A stretch of DNA of 64,000 nt from Collybiopsis luxurians FD-317 M1 (GCA_000827265.1 KN834762.1:188939-252938); one strand, 5' to 3'. Numbered from the stretch's first letter, positions 1 through 12,964 are shown. Made by a program: numbers and translations. The notes: generated from the letters alone by a model not told the origin.

Positions 1-1899
1 ATCCGCAATCCCATCACACTCATCCACGTTTGTACAAAATTGGGTATAATTTTGGTGGATATAGAGGGAAAATAACGACGAGTCAATTGGAGAATCAGCA
101 TAGATAGTCTATAGGGAGTGTCAGAAAATCTGACTGCGTAGAAAAATAAGGGAAAGATCTTCACATTAACATCAACCCGACTCGCCTTTCGGTTGTGCTC
201 GCTGAGATGTGGTGGTAGCTCCGGAGGATCCTCAAGTCTCCGGTCAAGCTCTTGGTCCTTCTTGATATCTTTGGCCAGAGCGGAGGGAGGCGGAGGGTCC
301 CCTTTACCTGCAAACGAATGAGAATCTGTCAAAAGAGAAAAGTACGGGGAATCACAAACGTTTGTTATAAAAGACTTTCCCCAGCAAATGAAATAAGACT
401 AAACTCTGCTCTCTCCGTGTAATGCTTTCCACCAGGACTTGTGGGCCACCACCTTTCGGATTTTTCTTCAATCGAATGCTGGCAAACTGCAGGGCCATGA
501 TAGCACTCCGGATATCTCCATTAGCGGAGTCGACAACAACGTCTAGCATTTGGCCTGTGATGGGAGACTTAGAACCAAAGTGTCTATTGAGAAGGGCTTG
601 AAGGGCTTTTTTCAGTAAAGTAGGAGCTATTGGATTAAATCTATAAGGTCTAATTTTAGAACTAGGAGTGAGCACTTCCTACGATCTTTCGCACCTGATT
701 TCATGAACGTATGGTCCTTGGAGAACGTCCTTTGGTAGTAGAGTTCGGATATCGACGGCGCCGTCCTGATCTCGTCCCCAAGAACCACTGGCTAAACGTT
801 CGTCTCCTGCTTCGCCTCTTATCCCTGAATCGCTTAGAACAATGACGATTGGGACTGGGGATGGGTCATTCGTTTCTAGCAAGGACCGAATGACATCGTG
901 GAACTGCGAACGAGTGTTGGAATGTAGGATATTAGGCAATTCTTCGAGAAGAATAATGCGATGATTCGAGGAAGAGGTTGGGGTTGAACGCGGAGGGGGA
1001 GATAAAGGAGAAGAGCCGTTTCCTGAAATAGTTGTCGATGAAGTGAATACGCTCTGGCATTTAGATGCGCGTTCCAGGAATAATTGGAATTTGGTGAACA
1101 TTGTATCGTCCGGAGCCCGGGAGGTCGATAAAGAGTCTAAGTCGCGTCGTGAATAAGATCGCTACGAAATGCGAAAACTCAGCGCACCCTGGTAAAGATA
1201 GCCCATAGAATTTCTCCATTCCAGAGTTTCAAAATTCAATTCTTTGCTCAATATCCTAATCGTTGAAGATTTGGCGGTGCCGGCTGGCCCTGTCAATACA
1301 AGTATACGCTGCGAAATTGAGTGAGCTTTGGTTTAGTGACCGATTGAGGTGAAGTAAGCACCCGGTATTTTCGCAATTTTCCAGAAGGTCCACCCTCGAG
1401 TGCCTCGCGAAACCAGTTCCGGACATTTTCTACTTTCCGAACATGGACTGCTAATTCCCCCTGAGATGCAGTGAGTATCCCCTGAGAGGAAAATCATGGG
1501 GAACATCCACCTCTGACTGCGGTTCATACAAATCTACCCACAGCTGACCATTCTCTGAACGATTATGAGACAAATTCTCAAAGCCCTCATTGATTAATCC
1601 ATACCTTCAAGATTGGGAGACGGTTGCTTCTCAACTTGTTTCGCCTTCTGCTTTCCCTTGGCCTTGGTACTTGAAGGCGTTGATGATGGCCGTTCTTGGG
1701 ATAAGTTGACAAACTGGAAATTCGAATCAAACTCTGAATTAACCAATGCAATTTGGAAGATTACCGCAGTCAATGGGTTTATTCGTTTTGTGTTAGCGGT
1801 GCTAGGCTGTAGCTTCAATGTTGTGATTTGAGAAGTAGTTTTTGATTTTTCGGCCTTCTGAACAGCGACTGAAGATTTCTGGGAGCTTTTAGGGGCCAT
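1..1899 (-). CDS. RAD17: Rad17 checkpoint clamp loader, 3' end cut by window edge
   Basis: Rad17 replaces Rfc1 in the clamp loader that places the 9-1-1 checkpoint clamp on damaged DNA in the nucleus. Seen after splicing, in order: a basic Ser/Lys-rich N-terminus starting at 1899 (MAPKSS), the entry motif LWVDLYEP, a Walker A loop GPAGTAKSS near 1275, a Walker B-like RIILLEELPN near 960, then FNPIAPT followed by an AAA lid segment, and YNKRKGDPPPPS with SRVDVN near 165-310. This order and these motifs are those of fungal Rad17. About eight introns of 50-60 nt are needed. The frame is still open at position 1 (YADSPIDSSLFSLYIHQN segment), so the C-terminal part lies outside the window. The N-terminal intron near 1705-1755 is 51 nt and in frame, so it could also be read through. 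Identity is well supported. Confidence 0.9.
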
Positions 1900-2279
1900 G
1901 TTGAGGGGAATGCACGGGTTCACAAACGTGAAGCATGGACTGAGATGGAGCAACAGTGAGAGATCCAAACGCGTTGTGACATTTTCGCGTGATCCAATGA
2001 GTAACGTCGTGACACTGGCAGCGCGTGGCGGCGTTCAACTTCAACGAATTCATGGTTGCCTTGACTCTCAACGATCTCAACTGGGAGTACCTCAGCCATT
2101 TGGAGCTATGAGCTCGCGTTCAGAGCCTTTTGTATCTGGGACTTTATCGCCACCCATTGCCCACCTAGGTGCCCGCCACGAACGATTGATGGCTGAGAAT
2201 TAATCTGAGAACCAAAGTTTATAAATACCTTTCCTTTGTTTTCCTGACCCACGATTCCCATTCTTGAACCATCATCATC
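1900..2279. promoter_or_regulatory. Divergent promoter between RAD17 and the LRR-like gene
   Basis: This 380-bp gap separates two start codons facing away from each other, so it must hold both promoters. I see no convincing TATA box. Small open frames on both strands here look like chance. Confidence 0.5.
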
Positions 2280-4333
2280 ATGGGTCAACGCCACCAAGCT
2301 TTTATCATAGCTCGCATCGTCCCTCACGGTTCTACAGACGGTAAAGCTTATTATCGATGCCTCGGTGCACTTCATCATCAATGGTCAACGATCATGCTTT
2401 ATTCCCTTTCAATCTTGCTTATACATTTGGAACGCAGGTGCTACGGATCCTTACCTCTTCGAGCTGCCAACCGTTTCTTTGAGCTCGTCAAAAACCCTGT
2501 CAATGCCTCCATCATACGGGGAGAACTTAAATCGCTTCACGGAAAATATGGTCGCTACGGACAAAAGCCTGACCTCAATGCGGTGCCCTGTCCTTATAGC
2601 GTTTTCCTCTTGACCTGCGCATTCAAGATTGATTTTGAACGGTCCTACGTTTCCGGTGGACCTCTGCAGCACGGTCTTCTCCCTGCTAATATGGGTTGCT
2701 GGGACGGTGGTTCGTATTTATCTTTCTCATGTGGTGCAGTGGCTTATCACTTTTAGACAATAATGACGGCTTGACTATACTCGATATAACCGACCCAGTC
2801 AACCCATCCTACGCTTTTTGTCTGGGCCCGGAGACCGATGCTGATCTCGGCGATGAACCTTGTACAGCAGAAGATTATCTTCGTGCCTATTTTCCAGATC
2901 TTGGACCTGCTTCCGAAGACAGTGCGGACGATGCAACCATGCTCGAACTCGTCGCCAAATTTGACTCTTTGCCATTCCTTACAGAAGAGAAGCTCGCTGA
3001 AGCCTGGCCGGACGAATTTGGATCGTCGAAATCGCCCGAAGGCCGACGTCCCGCTGCACGTAAATCTGTTCCCAAACCTTTACCAGACAATCCTCCGTCG
3101 TCCGGCACGATAGTTCCACCCCTTACAGATCTTGTCATCGAAGCGGCTGTCGCGCGCAATCTGGAGTATGGTACCGCAGAAGAGATGGAACACCTGGTTC
3201 CGAGCAGAACAGTTGAAATTAAACAGGTATTACGTACACACAATCCCTTCCCTGATAACGGCCTTGCTTTGCTTGTTTCCGTTCTGGGAGAAGAGCTCAA
3301 ACACACGAGTGGCACCCTCGATTTGACTGGATTCTCTCTGTCCCCAGACCAGCTTACTTCCATCGTTTCCGAGCTGAAAAATATTCGAATTGTGGTCCTA
3401 TCGCAATCACCTGAAGTGAAGATTGACCACGTCCGTGCGTTACTTGTTGCGAAGCCGGAAATCGATCGCCTGGAGTTATTGGACACTGGCATCACGGAAA
3501 AAGCACTCTTTTCACTTCTTCAAGAGCACGCAGAGCTTTTTAAACGCGTCAGCGATATCGTACATCCTTACCTTTGCTCTCTACGACGTCACTTGAACCC
3601 TGGATCTTTCCACGTCTTCGCCTCCCAAGCTGAATCGTTCATTCGATTTAACGAGTCCCCAGGTTTAATGCAAGCCATTCCTGCCTGGACTCCTGCGAAA
3701 ATTGTTCAAAACATTCTCGAGTTTTTGACTATCTTGATCGATGACAAGTCGCAGACTTCTGACAATACTCAATCAATTTTGATCCCAGCCGCATTGAGTG
3801 CCGGCTTGAGGAAACCTGGGACTCCTTGGAAAGACGCTTCTCTCCCAATGTTGGCTTCGAGCTTTGGGAGACTGCACCTCGGAGGCTGGTTATTCTTATT
3901 CAAGCAGAAAAACGCCATGATGGCCAGCATGGGCCGGGGTTCTTCCGAAAGTAAATACGCTTTTGCTAAAGTTCTTGAGCACGGAGTGCAGGCGTACGAT
4001 ATCAAAGGTTTCTTGGATGAAATGGAGAAGGAGGGTAGAGGACCTCTTCCTGGGGCGACGATTGTGCAGGAATTTAAGAATCTGGTCAACTCAAAGGGAG
4101 GTTCGAAGGCGAAGAAGGGTAGCTCCGAGGAGGATCAGCCCCAGGCCTTGTCTGATATCATGCGAGCCCTTATGGGTGGATTGAATATGTCAGATGAGTC
4201 GAGCCCCGACTTGGAGCCGAAGACTTCACTGTTTGATAGCAAGGAGGCCTCGAAATATGTCACTGAACTCGTCAGGTCTGCCACTCAAAAGAAGAACACG
4301 AGTGCGACGAAAGGCCCGCCGATGACTTTGTAG
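2280..4333 (+). CDS. Conserved unknown protein with LRR-like central part
   Basis: Three exons: 2280-2383, 2438-2706 and 2757-4333, giving 649 residues. The start MGQRHQAFIIAR and the splice joining HHQW to CYG restore a continuous N-terminal domain (about residues 1-150) that ends in WDDNNDGLTILDITDP. I recall this N-terminal block from uncharacterised agaricomycete proteins but know no function. Residues roughly 290-430 have alternating leucine and hydrophobic spacing (GTLDLTGFSLSPDQL, RLELLDTGITEKALF) resembling leucine-rich repeats, followed by a helical segment. The last 90 residues are charged and low complexity. No signal peptide or membrane segment is visible, so a cytosolic or nuclear place is likely. 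The exon joins are firm; the function is unknown. Confidence 0.8.
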
Positions 4334-4572
4334 ATCGTATTACTTGAGATCAATTTTCTGACTGTATGTAACTTCACTTGGGTCTTAGTTCTTGAAGTGG
4401 TAGCAATGATAGTTATGCATGACTCTGAGCCAATTCTAAGTGTCTTTGCCACTGCCAGCGCTTAAACTTTTTCTTTTCTTCTGTCCTACTTCGAGCCTTC
4501 AGTGGCGTGCTGTCGCATCATACACAATGAACTGTTTCAAAGTGACCAAATTTTTGACATTCCTATGAAGAA

Positions 4573-6642
4573 ATGCTGACTTTTCAACAGGCGGGTATTC
4601 CTCCTCCTGCAATATATCTGGAGGCTGCCATATTGTGCCGCGAGTGCAAAAGTTATGTACCTACTACGAGCGCCGCATTTCAGGCATTACAAAGACGGTC
4701 TCCCTCGGATGCTCGACGTGCTTTGTGGTCGCTCGGAACTATCCTGGACCAAGTTCTGCACTCAGGTCCTGATACTCGCCTGTCGTCAACCCAATTTAGA
4801 CGCCTCATTCGCGGCTGGGGTGATATTCGCTGGTGGATCGCTAAACTTTTGAACGATTTTGTATTGGAAAATCAACCTCAAACACCTGGAGATTTTGATT
4901 TTCAACGCAACGTTCTCATCATTGTTGCGGAGCTTTCAACTTATCTTGATCTCGACGCTCCTGATCCATCGTTGAAAACTGAGATGCAGGATCTCTGCCT
5001 CCAGAATCTCGAATCTACCCTTGAGTTGGCGCTTCGAACTTGGATCTATGTCCTGGAGAACTACTCAGAGGACCTCATTAGCTCTCACTGCTCTGCAATG
5101 ATCAGTTATACTGGGATGTTCAAGGAATCTCCTTTCCGTGTATTGCCTCGTGTTCTCGAAAAAATGCCCGGGTCTGAAGGAGTAATTTTGCAAACTGTTG
5201 TCAAGGAGCTCCAGAAGCCAAACGGTGTAACTATCTCCGTTTTCTGGAGTTGTTTGGACGCTATCATGGGTTGCTGCCTCAATGAAACAATCTTTAGTAG
5301 GCTTCTGGAAGGTAGCCTGGTCAGATGGTTGTCCTGGATCATGCTGAAAATGACCAAACTCTGGAATACCGAAATCGCACATGAGTCCCAATTTCTCTTG
5401 GCTATCGCCAACTGCGTGCGGTGTTTGTCGATCGCTTTCAAGGAGAGCTACAGCTGGATTTCGACGGCTATTGAACACGACTTTTTCCCAGCGGTTTTGT
5501 TGTCTGTTTACTTCGTGATTCATAAACGGTCGGAAGGCAGCGGTCAGGCTCTGGAGGCCGCGCTTCACGAACTTTTCACTGCGATCCAGCCCTTCCTTGT
5601 GTATCGTTCTGTGCTCCGATCTTTTCTACGGGCAATGGACAAGGCTCAACGGCGCAGTCCTGAGCTTTATCGCCAGCTCGTTGATCTGCCGCAGAATTCT
5701 GAAAAGCCTGACAAGTGTTTCGCGACGGCTTGGAAGAATTTCTACGATCTTGCGAAAGACAGACAAAGGTTAAGAAAAGAATGTGTCGCCGCAGGTTACA
5801 TAATGTGTGCATTCTCCGGGGTAAGTTATCTTGTCTTCCAAAGTTAAACCGCAGCTCAGCATGTCTGAACTCAATAGTGTCCAAAAGCTCGTTTTGATTC
5901 TTCAATCAGTTTTGAATTGAAAGAATGCTCACGTTGTCAGGTTACCCGCTATTGCTCAACCGATTGCCAAAAGCGTGACTGGAGAAGGCATCGTCAAGAG
6001 TGCCGCGATCTCCGCCGAAGAATGGTTCTCGGTGAGTTTGATGTTTCATCCAAATGGACCTATATTGATTGTAGATCAGGCGGTCGACCCGCTGCCTACT
6101 CCCACATCGATGAACAGTATCTCGTCTATCTGGCTCGTGAACGTGGACAAAGATTCTATACTAGCCCTCAAATCGAGGAATCTCTGGATCGCAATCCGAA
6201 CACATTGATCGACAAGATCATTAATATTGACTTTCGGCATGAGCCTCCTCGTATGTGGATTGTCACATATGAAAAATACCAGTCCGAAATCAAGAAAGGC
6301 GAGGAATACTACACCGTGGAAAACTACAACAAACTGGTTCGGCAATCAAAAGTCAATGGCTGCATTCTTCTAATTCAGGGGGTCTTTGCTGGAGAGCTTC
6401 TGGTTCCGAGGATTGTGGTGACGGGGGTTTTGGAAAATGATTTGTGTGATATCGAAGATGAGAGCGATGATTCGAGTTTTGAAGATGATGGGACGTCCAC
6501 AGAAGACTCAAATGAAAGCGGGTCAGAGATTGACGACTCGGATGAAGATGGTGGTTCGGATGCAGATGAAGACGGGGGGCATACAAGATCAAACAAGGAG
6601 GAATCTTCAGGTGTAGACTACTCTATCGATGATATAGATTGA
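4573..6642 (+). CDS. MYND-type zinc finger protein
   Basis: Two exons, 4573-5820 and 5878-6642, give 670 residues. The N-terminal 400 residues are helical with no recognised domain, common in fungal MYND proteins. The splice completes a MYND finger at about residues 405-455: Cys pairs in AAGYIMCAFSGC, then ECSRCQVTRYCSTDCQKRDW and HRQEC. MYND fingers bind proline-rich partner peptides. The C-terminus (about 605-670) is an acidic D/E/S-rich tail. A GT...AG pair at 6031-6073 could be mistaken for an intron, but its 43 nt would break the frame, so I keep it coding. The start is the first ATG in frame. The CAG just downstream could instead be an acceptor from an upstream exon, so the N-terminus is less certain. 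Confidence 0.8.
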
Positions 6643-7141
6643 CCGCTAGATGATTAATGATTCAAGTCACCGGGGACCTCGGGTATCTCTGTTGAATTCA
6701 GGCGATATACAACAGCCGGAATGAAAATTGATTGATGTGAAATATCTCTATCTGTAGATATAGTAAATGGAATACTAATCGACATTAGTATAACCAGCTT
6801 TGACACTTCCATTTTAGGCCAAAACTTCTCATCTTAGTGAAACGCCGATCGTTGTGACGGTGCGTTGTTTGTTTCGACTAAATATTTCTACAAGTGCATA
6901 TCAGTAAACAGTAATCAATTGTAAATAGTAAGTGATTATAATTGCAGGATTGCAAATATTTTCCCGATAACTCTAGTCAGTAATATATCCTCTACTAAGT
7001 CAAGCTGAATCTATACGACATCGAACCTGAACCTAAAGTTGACAGTCAACGTCCCGCATCACAAGTCTATAATTCTATAAAATTGGAGAAGAATGATGCG
7101 AGTACTCTTTTTTGTATTTGTCCAGGATGGAACTTTGGTCT
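6643..7141. other. Convergent intergenic region
   Basis: This is AT-rich sequence between the stop codons of the MYND gene and the auxin-efflux-carrier-like gene. It should contain both 3' untranslated regions. I see no gene or repeat in it. Confidence 0.5.
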
Positions 7142-9212
7142 CTACAGAAGCAACAAAGCGATTGCAGTTAACGCTCTTTTGGGAAAACAGACGAGCATTA
7201 GACCTTAGGATATTGGAACATGCACCAACACTCACGCCGATGAGACGAACATAAATGTATCTAAAGACATTTCGCCAACGGGTCAAAATACCAAGTAAAG
7301 ATCAGACAAACAACGTACACTGAACGACCAAGAACACCTGCATAAGAGACCAAGTAGATTGAGCATGAATAAATGAAAATGAGTCGGATTAAGCTCACCG
7401 TTAACGTATCCACACCTCCTTCGGGAGCATACAAGCTTGCAACGATCAATTGGCTTTCCATAAGGTAAGCCTAATGAGCGGCGATGATCCAGTAGAGTGG
7501 CAAAACTTACTTGACTGCAGTGGGCGTCCCGCTCAAGAAAATTGCGACAAATCTTTGTGCCAGATTGTCTTTAGGAATGAGGCCTTTTGAAACAAATGAT
7601 TGTGTGAGGAATATTCCTAGAAAGTTCCAAAGTCATTCAAAATATTCGGGTTCAACAGTATGACTGGGGCTTACCCACAACAGGAACCATGACCTCCTTT
7701 GATAGGGTAACCAGTATCATGGCAGGTATTGGGAGACTACGCAGTCGCTTTGGAATGTTCATGCGAGCGAAAGATGCACCAAGGATGATGAGCGATAAAG
7801 GAATGCAAAGGCCTCCGACAAAAGTCGCTGTAGAAGGAAGGAATAAGGTCAAGTGCCAAGCGGTGCAGGGATTATTTGGAATATACCGGTCTCCATTACA
7901 AAGTTTAGAGGCGGACTACCATCAGGTCCAGTCCAATCGGGGCCACCACTTACTGTAGCATCCGTGAATAAAGCTTTCAGCGGCTGGATGACCGAAACTG
8001 GGAGAGAGATGGCGAGAGCAATGGTGACTGGGGTGATGATGACCGACATTGGTTTGACTGCTTTCACGAACCACGCAGGAAGCAAACGTTCCCATTTGGA
8101 GGGTGGTGCGGCAGGGGTAGGAGAACAAGGTTGAACTTGATTAGTGGTTAACGGCAGGGTAATTTCGGAAGAATTGTTTGAATGGAGAGGAGGACAAGGT
8201 GCCATCACCTGAAGATTCGGAGCCGGGGCTGCGGCTGACAATCTAGATACTCTCCGGGCGAGTTGGATGTCGGGATCTACACTCTCTTCTAGCTGCTGTT
8301 GTGCACCCCCCGACTCCAGCGTCTCTGGATGCGCACATATCTCTTTATTGCATTTCTCATCCAGAGTGGAATGTCTCTTCAGATGCATCTTCTCTTTAAT
8401 CAGCTTTAGCCCCGTGACCTTTTCTAGTAACTCTGGAATCGCTTTCTGTTCCCTCTCTCCGCTGCGTTCTCTCTTCGAGTACAGGCGCAGATACAACCGA
8501 TAAATCAATCCCCCAATCGGTTTTTCATTCCACGGCACCCGTCTCATCGCTTCCTCGCCTTGAGGAACGCCGGGAAGATAGTCCCATTGGAGGGAAGCGG
8601 CAGCGCCAAATACCCAGAAAAATATGTGGTAGACCATGATAAATATAGAGACAAAGGAAACACCGAGCTCGACGTCAGTCGTTCCGTTAAATGGATCGTG
8701 AGCAGTGACGGATTGGACGATAGACGTTGCTTTAAATATGGATCAATACATAAGGAATGGGAGGCGAGATGCAAGTATGGAGGACTCACGCAAGTTTCCC
8801 CAGTTGCTCATCCCTGTACAAATAATAATCCCTTGCCAAAAATTTCGGGGCACGAAACATAGTTCTCTGATAACAAAGCCAGAGGTGAAACCCACAAAAA
8901 TATATATGACAGCTAATAACATCAAAGGACCGATCGCAGAAATATTGGAAGGTGTGAATGCGGGGACGATATTGGAGAAGATTAGACAAGGTAAAGCGAC
9001 ATTCATGGATATCTGGGAGGCGCCTCGAGAGGCGCTTGGAGGGAAGTATCCCATACGTGCGACGATATAGCCGAGGAAAATAGTTATGTAGCTGGCGGAG
9101 GTCAAATAGTAAGATAGGAGCTGTGTAGGATATAGTAGCAGCTTGCGTACGTCTTCAAAAGAGGCATAACACCTTCATAGATGAGAAATCCAGCTGAATT
9201 GGTCGCGACCAT
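7142..9212 (-). CDS. Auxin efflux carrier (AEC/PIN-like) family membrane transporter
   Basis: Nine exons (9212-9151, 9091-8790, 8729-7887, 7827-7675, 7616-7511, 7453-7399, 7337-7319, 7260-7236, 7175-7142) give 532 residues. The N-terminal half has about five membrane helices with AEC signatures such as SMNVALPCLIFSNIVPAF and GNLPTSIVQSVTAHDPFNG. A hydrophilic, probably disordered cytosolic loop follows (about residues 170-330). A second helical bundle has TATFVGGLCIPLSLIILGAS and FLSGTPTAVNQLIVASLY, ending in QYTFMFVSSAALTAIALLLL. The loop between two five-helix bundles is the family plan. Fungal members are thought to sit in the ER or plasma membrane and export small organic acids or auxin-like compounds; the substrate here is unknown. 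Exons 7-9 (19, 25 and 34 nt) were placed mainly by agreement with remembered family C-termini. Confidence 0.87.
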
Positions 9213-9838
9213 TGTAAAATGGAGTCCAGAAGCGTGGCGGTTGAAAAGCTCAACCAGAGACTCATTATATATATATAGGCACACGCGTAGGCAGCCAACT
9301 GTGAAATTTTGACCCGCGTAGTGAGAGAAATATGACTCCTGTGGACATGATATCGGAATACTCGTCGGACGCATCGGACCGAAAACGATAACACGCTCAA
9401 CCAAGGGATCACCCAGGGATCCAACAGGGATCACTAGATATCAATGGAACGTGCAATGTTATGTACTTTGAGCTTCTTCGACCCATAATAACCTCGATCA
9501 AATTAAAGAAGCGAGGGCCAGGCATGTTACCGGTACCTTCGTAAAATTTCACCAGTCGTTGTACCTAAAAATGTTCAGCAGCATTCAAAGTTGGGAATAT
9601 CTCGCTTTCGAAGAATACGTATTTAATTTTGAAAAACCAAGGTCGTGGTGGACCACACTGTTGCCACAATGACACTGCCAGTAACACCGACAATAGGGAA
9701 TCCATTGATATCACGTGATGACCTTCCAAATTAAGGTTAACTCCTCATTGCAAGCGGCATGCTACATGCTACCTTGATTCTGTACTTTGACCAGCTATTT
9801 TTTCTTTTTTTTCCCGGTTTTCTATACTTATTATACTA
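9213..9838. promoter_or_regulatory. Divergent promoter between the AEC carrier and the NYN gene
   Basis: The 626-bp gap lies between two outward-facing starts. A pyrimidine-rich stretch (TTTTTTCTTTTTTTTCCC, about 9799-9816) precedes the NYN start, a layout common at fungal promoters. No other element is clear. Confidence 0.45.
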
Positions 9839-12359
9839 ATGATTCGCTCAATTTCTGATACGACTACTGCAAGTACAAGTTCTCCAACTCCAGCCAGTCC
9901 TTTCTCTTCCGACCATTCCGTGCCTTCGGAGCCGACCTCAGACGGTGAGTATACCACCACCAAGGATGTCCAGATTCTGATTTAATTTCCATATTAGAAA
10001 CCCCCGACCTTGGCGCTTTTAATGTCGTGCTACGCGCATGGAACAGCCTTCAGCCTGCTCCGAGAATCTTCAATTCTACTCTTGCGCAGCCGTCGCTTCC
10101 TTCTTCCTCATCATTTACCGCCACTACGTCCAGTGACCTTCGAGAAGGCAAATCTACAGTCTGGTCTCATAGACCCATTGCGAATTATCTCACCCTATCT
10201 GGAACATTGAATAGTGATTCCGAGATAACTGACCGAGATCAGCCTCGAGCAGTACAGATTCAAAGTGAAGACAGCGACGACATTAGCCGTTTTGATGAAA
10301 ATGACATTTACGATAACTCTGATGCTCGTGACGAATCTGATGAACAGCAGCTGCAGCTTTCTGTCCAGGAATTCGGGTTACATGACGTCGAAGAGCAGCC
10401 CTCATTGGGCTATCTTGACGAGGCCTTGAAATTCATTGCCGCTGAGCGGGAAAGATGGACAGCCCAGCGCGAGGCTGATGCAAACGCCGCTATATTTGCC
10501 GGAATCGAGCCTCGCAAGAAGCGCCGCAGGAAACGGAATAAAACGACACCTCGTGCACAGTCTACCACGCGCACCCCGACCCTATCCTCATTTTCTATTA
10601 CCACTTCTGGTTCTACAATCACTACTTCGACTGCACAAGGCGATGATCTGGACGATGTCGTTGACGTCGTTGACGCACTGGGAGCTGAGGCGGACGATTC
10701 CTCTTCCTCCATTGACCAGCAGTCAAGTCCTCTAGAAGCTCCTAGGGGCACAGTATTGTTCAGATCAACACCAGGGACTCCCGCTCGTCGAGGCCGAGGT
10801 CGTGGTCGTGCCGGACTGCAGCACAGCCGGTCAACCCCTCAGCTCAGAATGTACAATCGTAATAACGATGAGGAAGAGGAAGACTCTAACACAGATCCAG
10901 TCACCGAAGATTCTCCTCGCTTGAAGCTGATGAAACTTCTTAGGAAGAAGCTGGAAACTCTGTTCCCCGAGGATAGACAGTACCTCCAGAAGGTGCAATT
11001 TCGAACTGCGCCAGCTGAGACTGGCCATCATCAATTGGGCTCCGTGGGCTATTTCAGTTCAGCAGATACAGAGAGTATGAGCAGAAATGTTGTACTGGGC
11101 GAGTTTGTGGATACCCGGGGACCAAACGCCGGAAAGAATGACGAGAGGCTGATATATGTCTTTGTTGATCAGTATGTCCTATGTTCGCTCTCTTTTTGCT
11201 TTGAACTTATCGCTCTTGTCCCAGCTCGAACATTCTAATTGGGCTATTGAACTATCTTCGACGATATCCTGGGCGCCACCCACAGTACCGCGCTGCTTCC
11301 TACAATGGTTCCCAGCCCAAGCCTCCGAAACACCTCTCGCACTCTGCCCTCACTCTGATCCTCGAACGAGGACGGCCTATTGCTCGTAGGGTGCTGGTTG
11401 CGTCATCGCCGCTCTATCAACCCTTGCAAAGTGCTGAACGTTTAGGGTTCGAAGTGAGAGTGTTTGCGCGTGTACCAGATACCGGTGATGGGATGGATCG
11501 AGAACGAAGTAGCAACTATGGTAGCAGTGGTAAACAGGGTCATAAGAGAAGTCAGAGTAGCGGGTCGTCTTTCAACTCACACTCAGGGACTGTCGGCGCA
11601 ACAGGGAACGTAGGTTCATCTCCCACGGACTCACCAATGACTCAAAGACGTCAGAGGAAGAGAGCCGGAAGTATCAACAACCACAACAGCAATAATAACA
11701 ATTCTAACCCTAATATTTCCAGTAACGGGTCTTTCACAGTGAGCGGACGAAGGAAAGGTCATAGTCGCAAGACATCCGACAATACATCGGCGGAAAGCGA
11801 ACAGAACGGGGGAGGTTTGCTCAGCGTACGAGGGTTTTCGCAGGGATTCACTAGGACCCCGGGAGGTTCCATTCCTTATGGACATCATACCTACTCTCAC
11901 TCTTTACCAACATCCAACAATTCCACGCCACCGATACACCCGAATCTCACGTCAACCCTCGCTCCTGCAGCAATTATTAACCCCGCCGCTGCTTTTTCAC
12001 AGCAGCAGCCGCAACGTATTCGCTACCGCGAACAAGGCGTCGACGAGCTGTTGCAACTCAAATTGCATCAAGTTCTTGCCTCGATTGATGGGCCACCTCC
12101 CAAAAATAGCACGATTATCCTCGCGACAGGCGATGGAAACGTTGGACAATTTAACGAAGATGGATTTTTGGGAGGGGTAAGGACTGCTTTGAGAAGGGGG
12201 TGGAATGTCGAGCTGTATGCTTGGGAGGGTGGATTGAGTCGTGCGTGGAAGAGAGAGTTTGGTGAGGGTAGTGAGTGGGCGGGATCTGGATCGAAAAGTA
12301 CGTTCAGGGTAGTTGGGATGGAGCAGTTTGGAAGCGAGCTGGTGGAAATTTATTACTGA
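9839..12359 (+). CDS. NYN-domain (PIN-like RNase fold) protein with disordered regions
   Basis: Exons 9839-9944, 9998-11171 and 11225-12359 give 804 residues. The N-terminal 390 residues are mostly low complexity with acidic and basic patches (KKRRRKRNK, RRGRGRGRAG). The NYN domain starts at IYVFVDHSNILIGLLNYLRR, made by the join at 11171/11225, where the Asp of VFVD is the expected metal ligand. It resumes with IILATGDGNVGQFNEDGF and GWNVELYAWEGGLSRAWK near the C-terminus. About 200 residues of Ser/Asn-rich sequence (roughly 510-700) are inserted within the domain, unusual but seen in fungal proteins of this type. NYN domains are PIN-like endoribonucleases that act in RNA decay. The partner RNA is unknown. 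The gene model is firm. Confidence 0.85.
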
Positions 12360-12685
12360 TCTGGAACAGTCATCGAAAGGGGAGGAGAGGAATGCTGGAT
12401 AGAAAAACATTTGTTTTGTATATAATTTGAAGGCAAGTATGGGTGAGGCGTAAGTCTTATTGCATTGTTGTATTTTTCTGGTAAAGTATTGCATAGTTCG
12501 CTCTGATATACAGAACTACCAGTACTACTTATAGGATTGTGCGCAGTAATGTATGTGAAAATTAGTGCTCTGTGTAGCGTGTTCTCCCAATTATTATTGT
12601 GAATAGATCAAAGAAAACTACGAAGGGGTATAAGTAAATAGCGCGTCGGAAGTAATGAAGCAATTCACCACGATGCACTTTGTCA
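12360..12685. other. Convergent intergenic region
   Basis: These 326 bp lie between the NYN stop and the stop of the small secreted protein. It is AT-rich and presumably 3' UTR on both sides. Nothing else is seen. Confidence 0.5.
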
Positions 12686-12964
12686 TTAGTTGTCAGTGGG
12701 AGCTGCGGAGGCGGTGGTAGTAGTAAGCGGAGGCAAGCAACGGAGAATCTTGTCGAGGAATAAGTATCTATTAGTTGATCTTCCTGAACGAAACAGACTC
12801 ACCGGTTCTCCGAGTTGAAGCACGAATACCCTACAAACGTCTCCGGGGGGACAGTCCGCGTCCGAGGAGCAGTTTGATGAAATCTGGGTACTAGGAGCAG
12901 CAGAGGTCGCAGTGGAGAGGACACCGAGCATCAAAGCGGTGAGAAGGAATTTGACGGAATGCAT
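12686..12964 (-). CDS. Small secreted cysteine-containing protein
   Basis: Exons 12964-12803 and 12748-12686 give 74 residues. A signal peptide is clear (MHSVKFLLTALMLGVLSTAT, then SAAP). The mature part has four cysteines in NCSSDADCPPGDVC...RC, a spacing that could form two disulfides like a compact EGF or knottin-type fold. The 54-nt intron is a multiple of three, so an unspliced 92-residue form also reads through; I prefer splicing because the intron starts GTGAGT and ends AAG after a pyrimidine tract. It is unrelated in sequence to the two larger secreted paralogs at 23.0 and 25.7 kb. It could be an effector, a structural wall protein or a species-specific orphan; I cannot tell which. 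Confidence 0.7.
   Translation of the reverse strand: MHSVKFLLTALMLGVLSTATSAAPSTQISSNCSSDADCPPGDVCRVFVLQLGEPVSLFRSGRSTNRYLFLDKILRCLPPLTTTTASAAPTDN

Noticed and set aside
2887..3495. Minus-strand open frame of 202 residues
   Set aside because: It overlaps the well-supported exon 3 of the LRR-like gene and is a shadow of it.
6031..6073. Intron in the MYND gene
   Set aside because: The 43-nt candidate would shift the frame, while reading through keeps one coherent protein on both sides.
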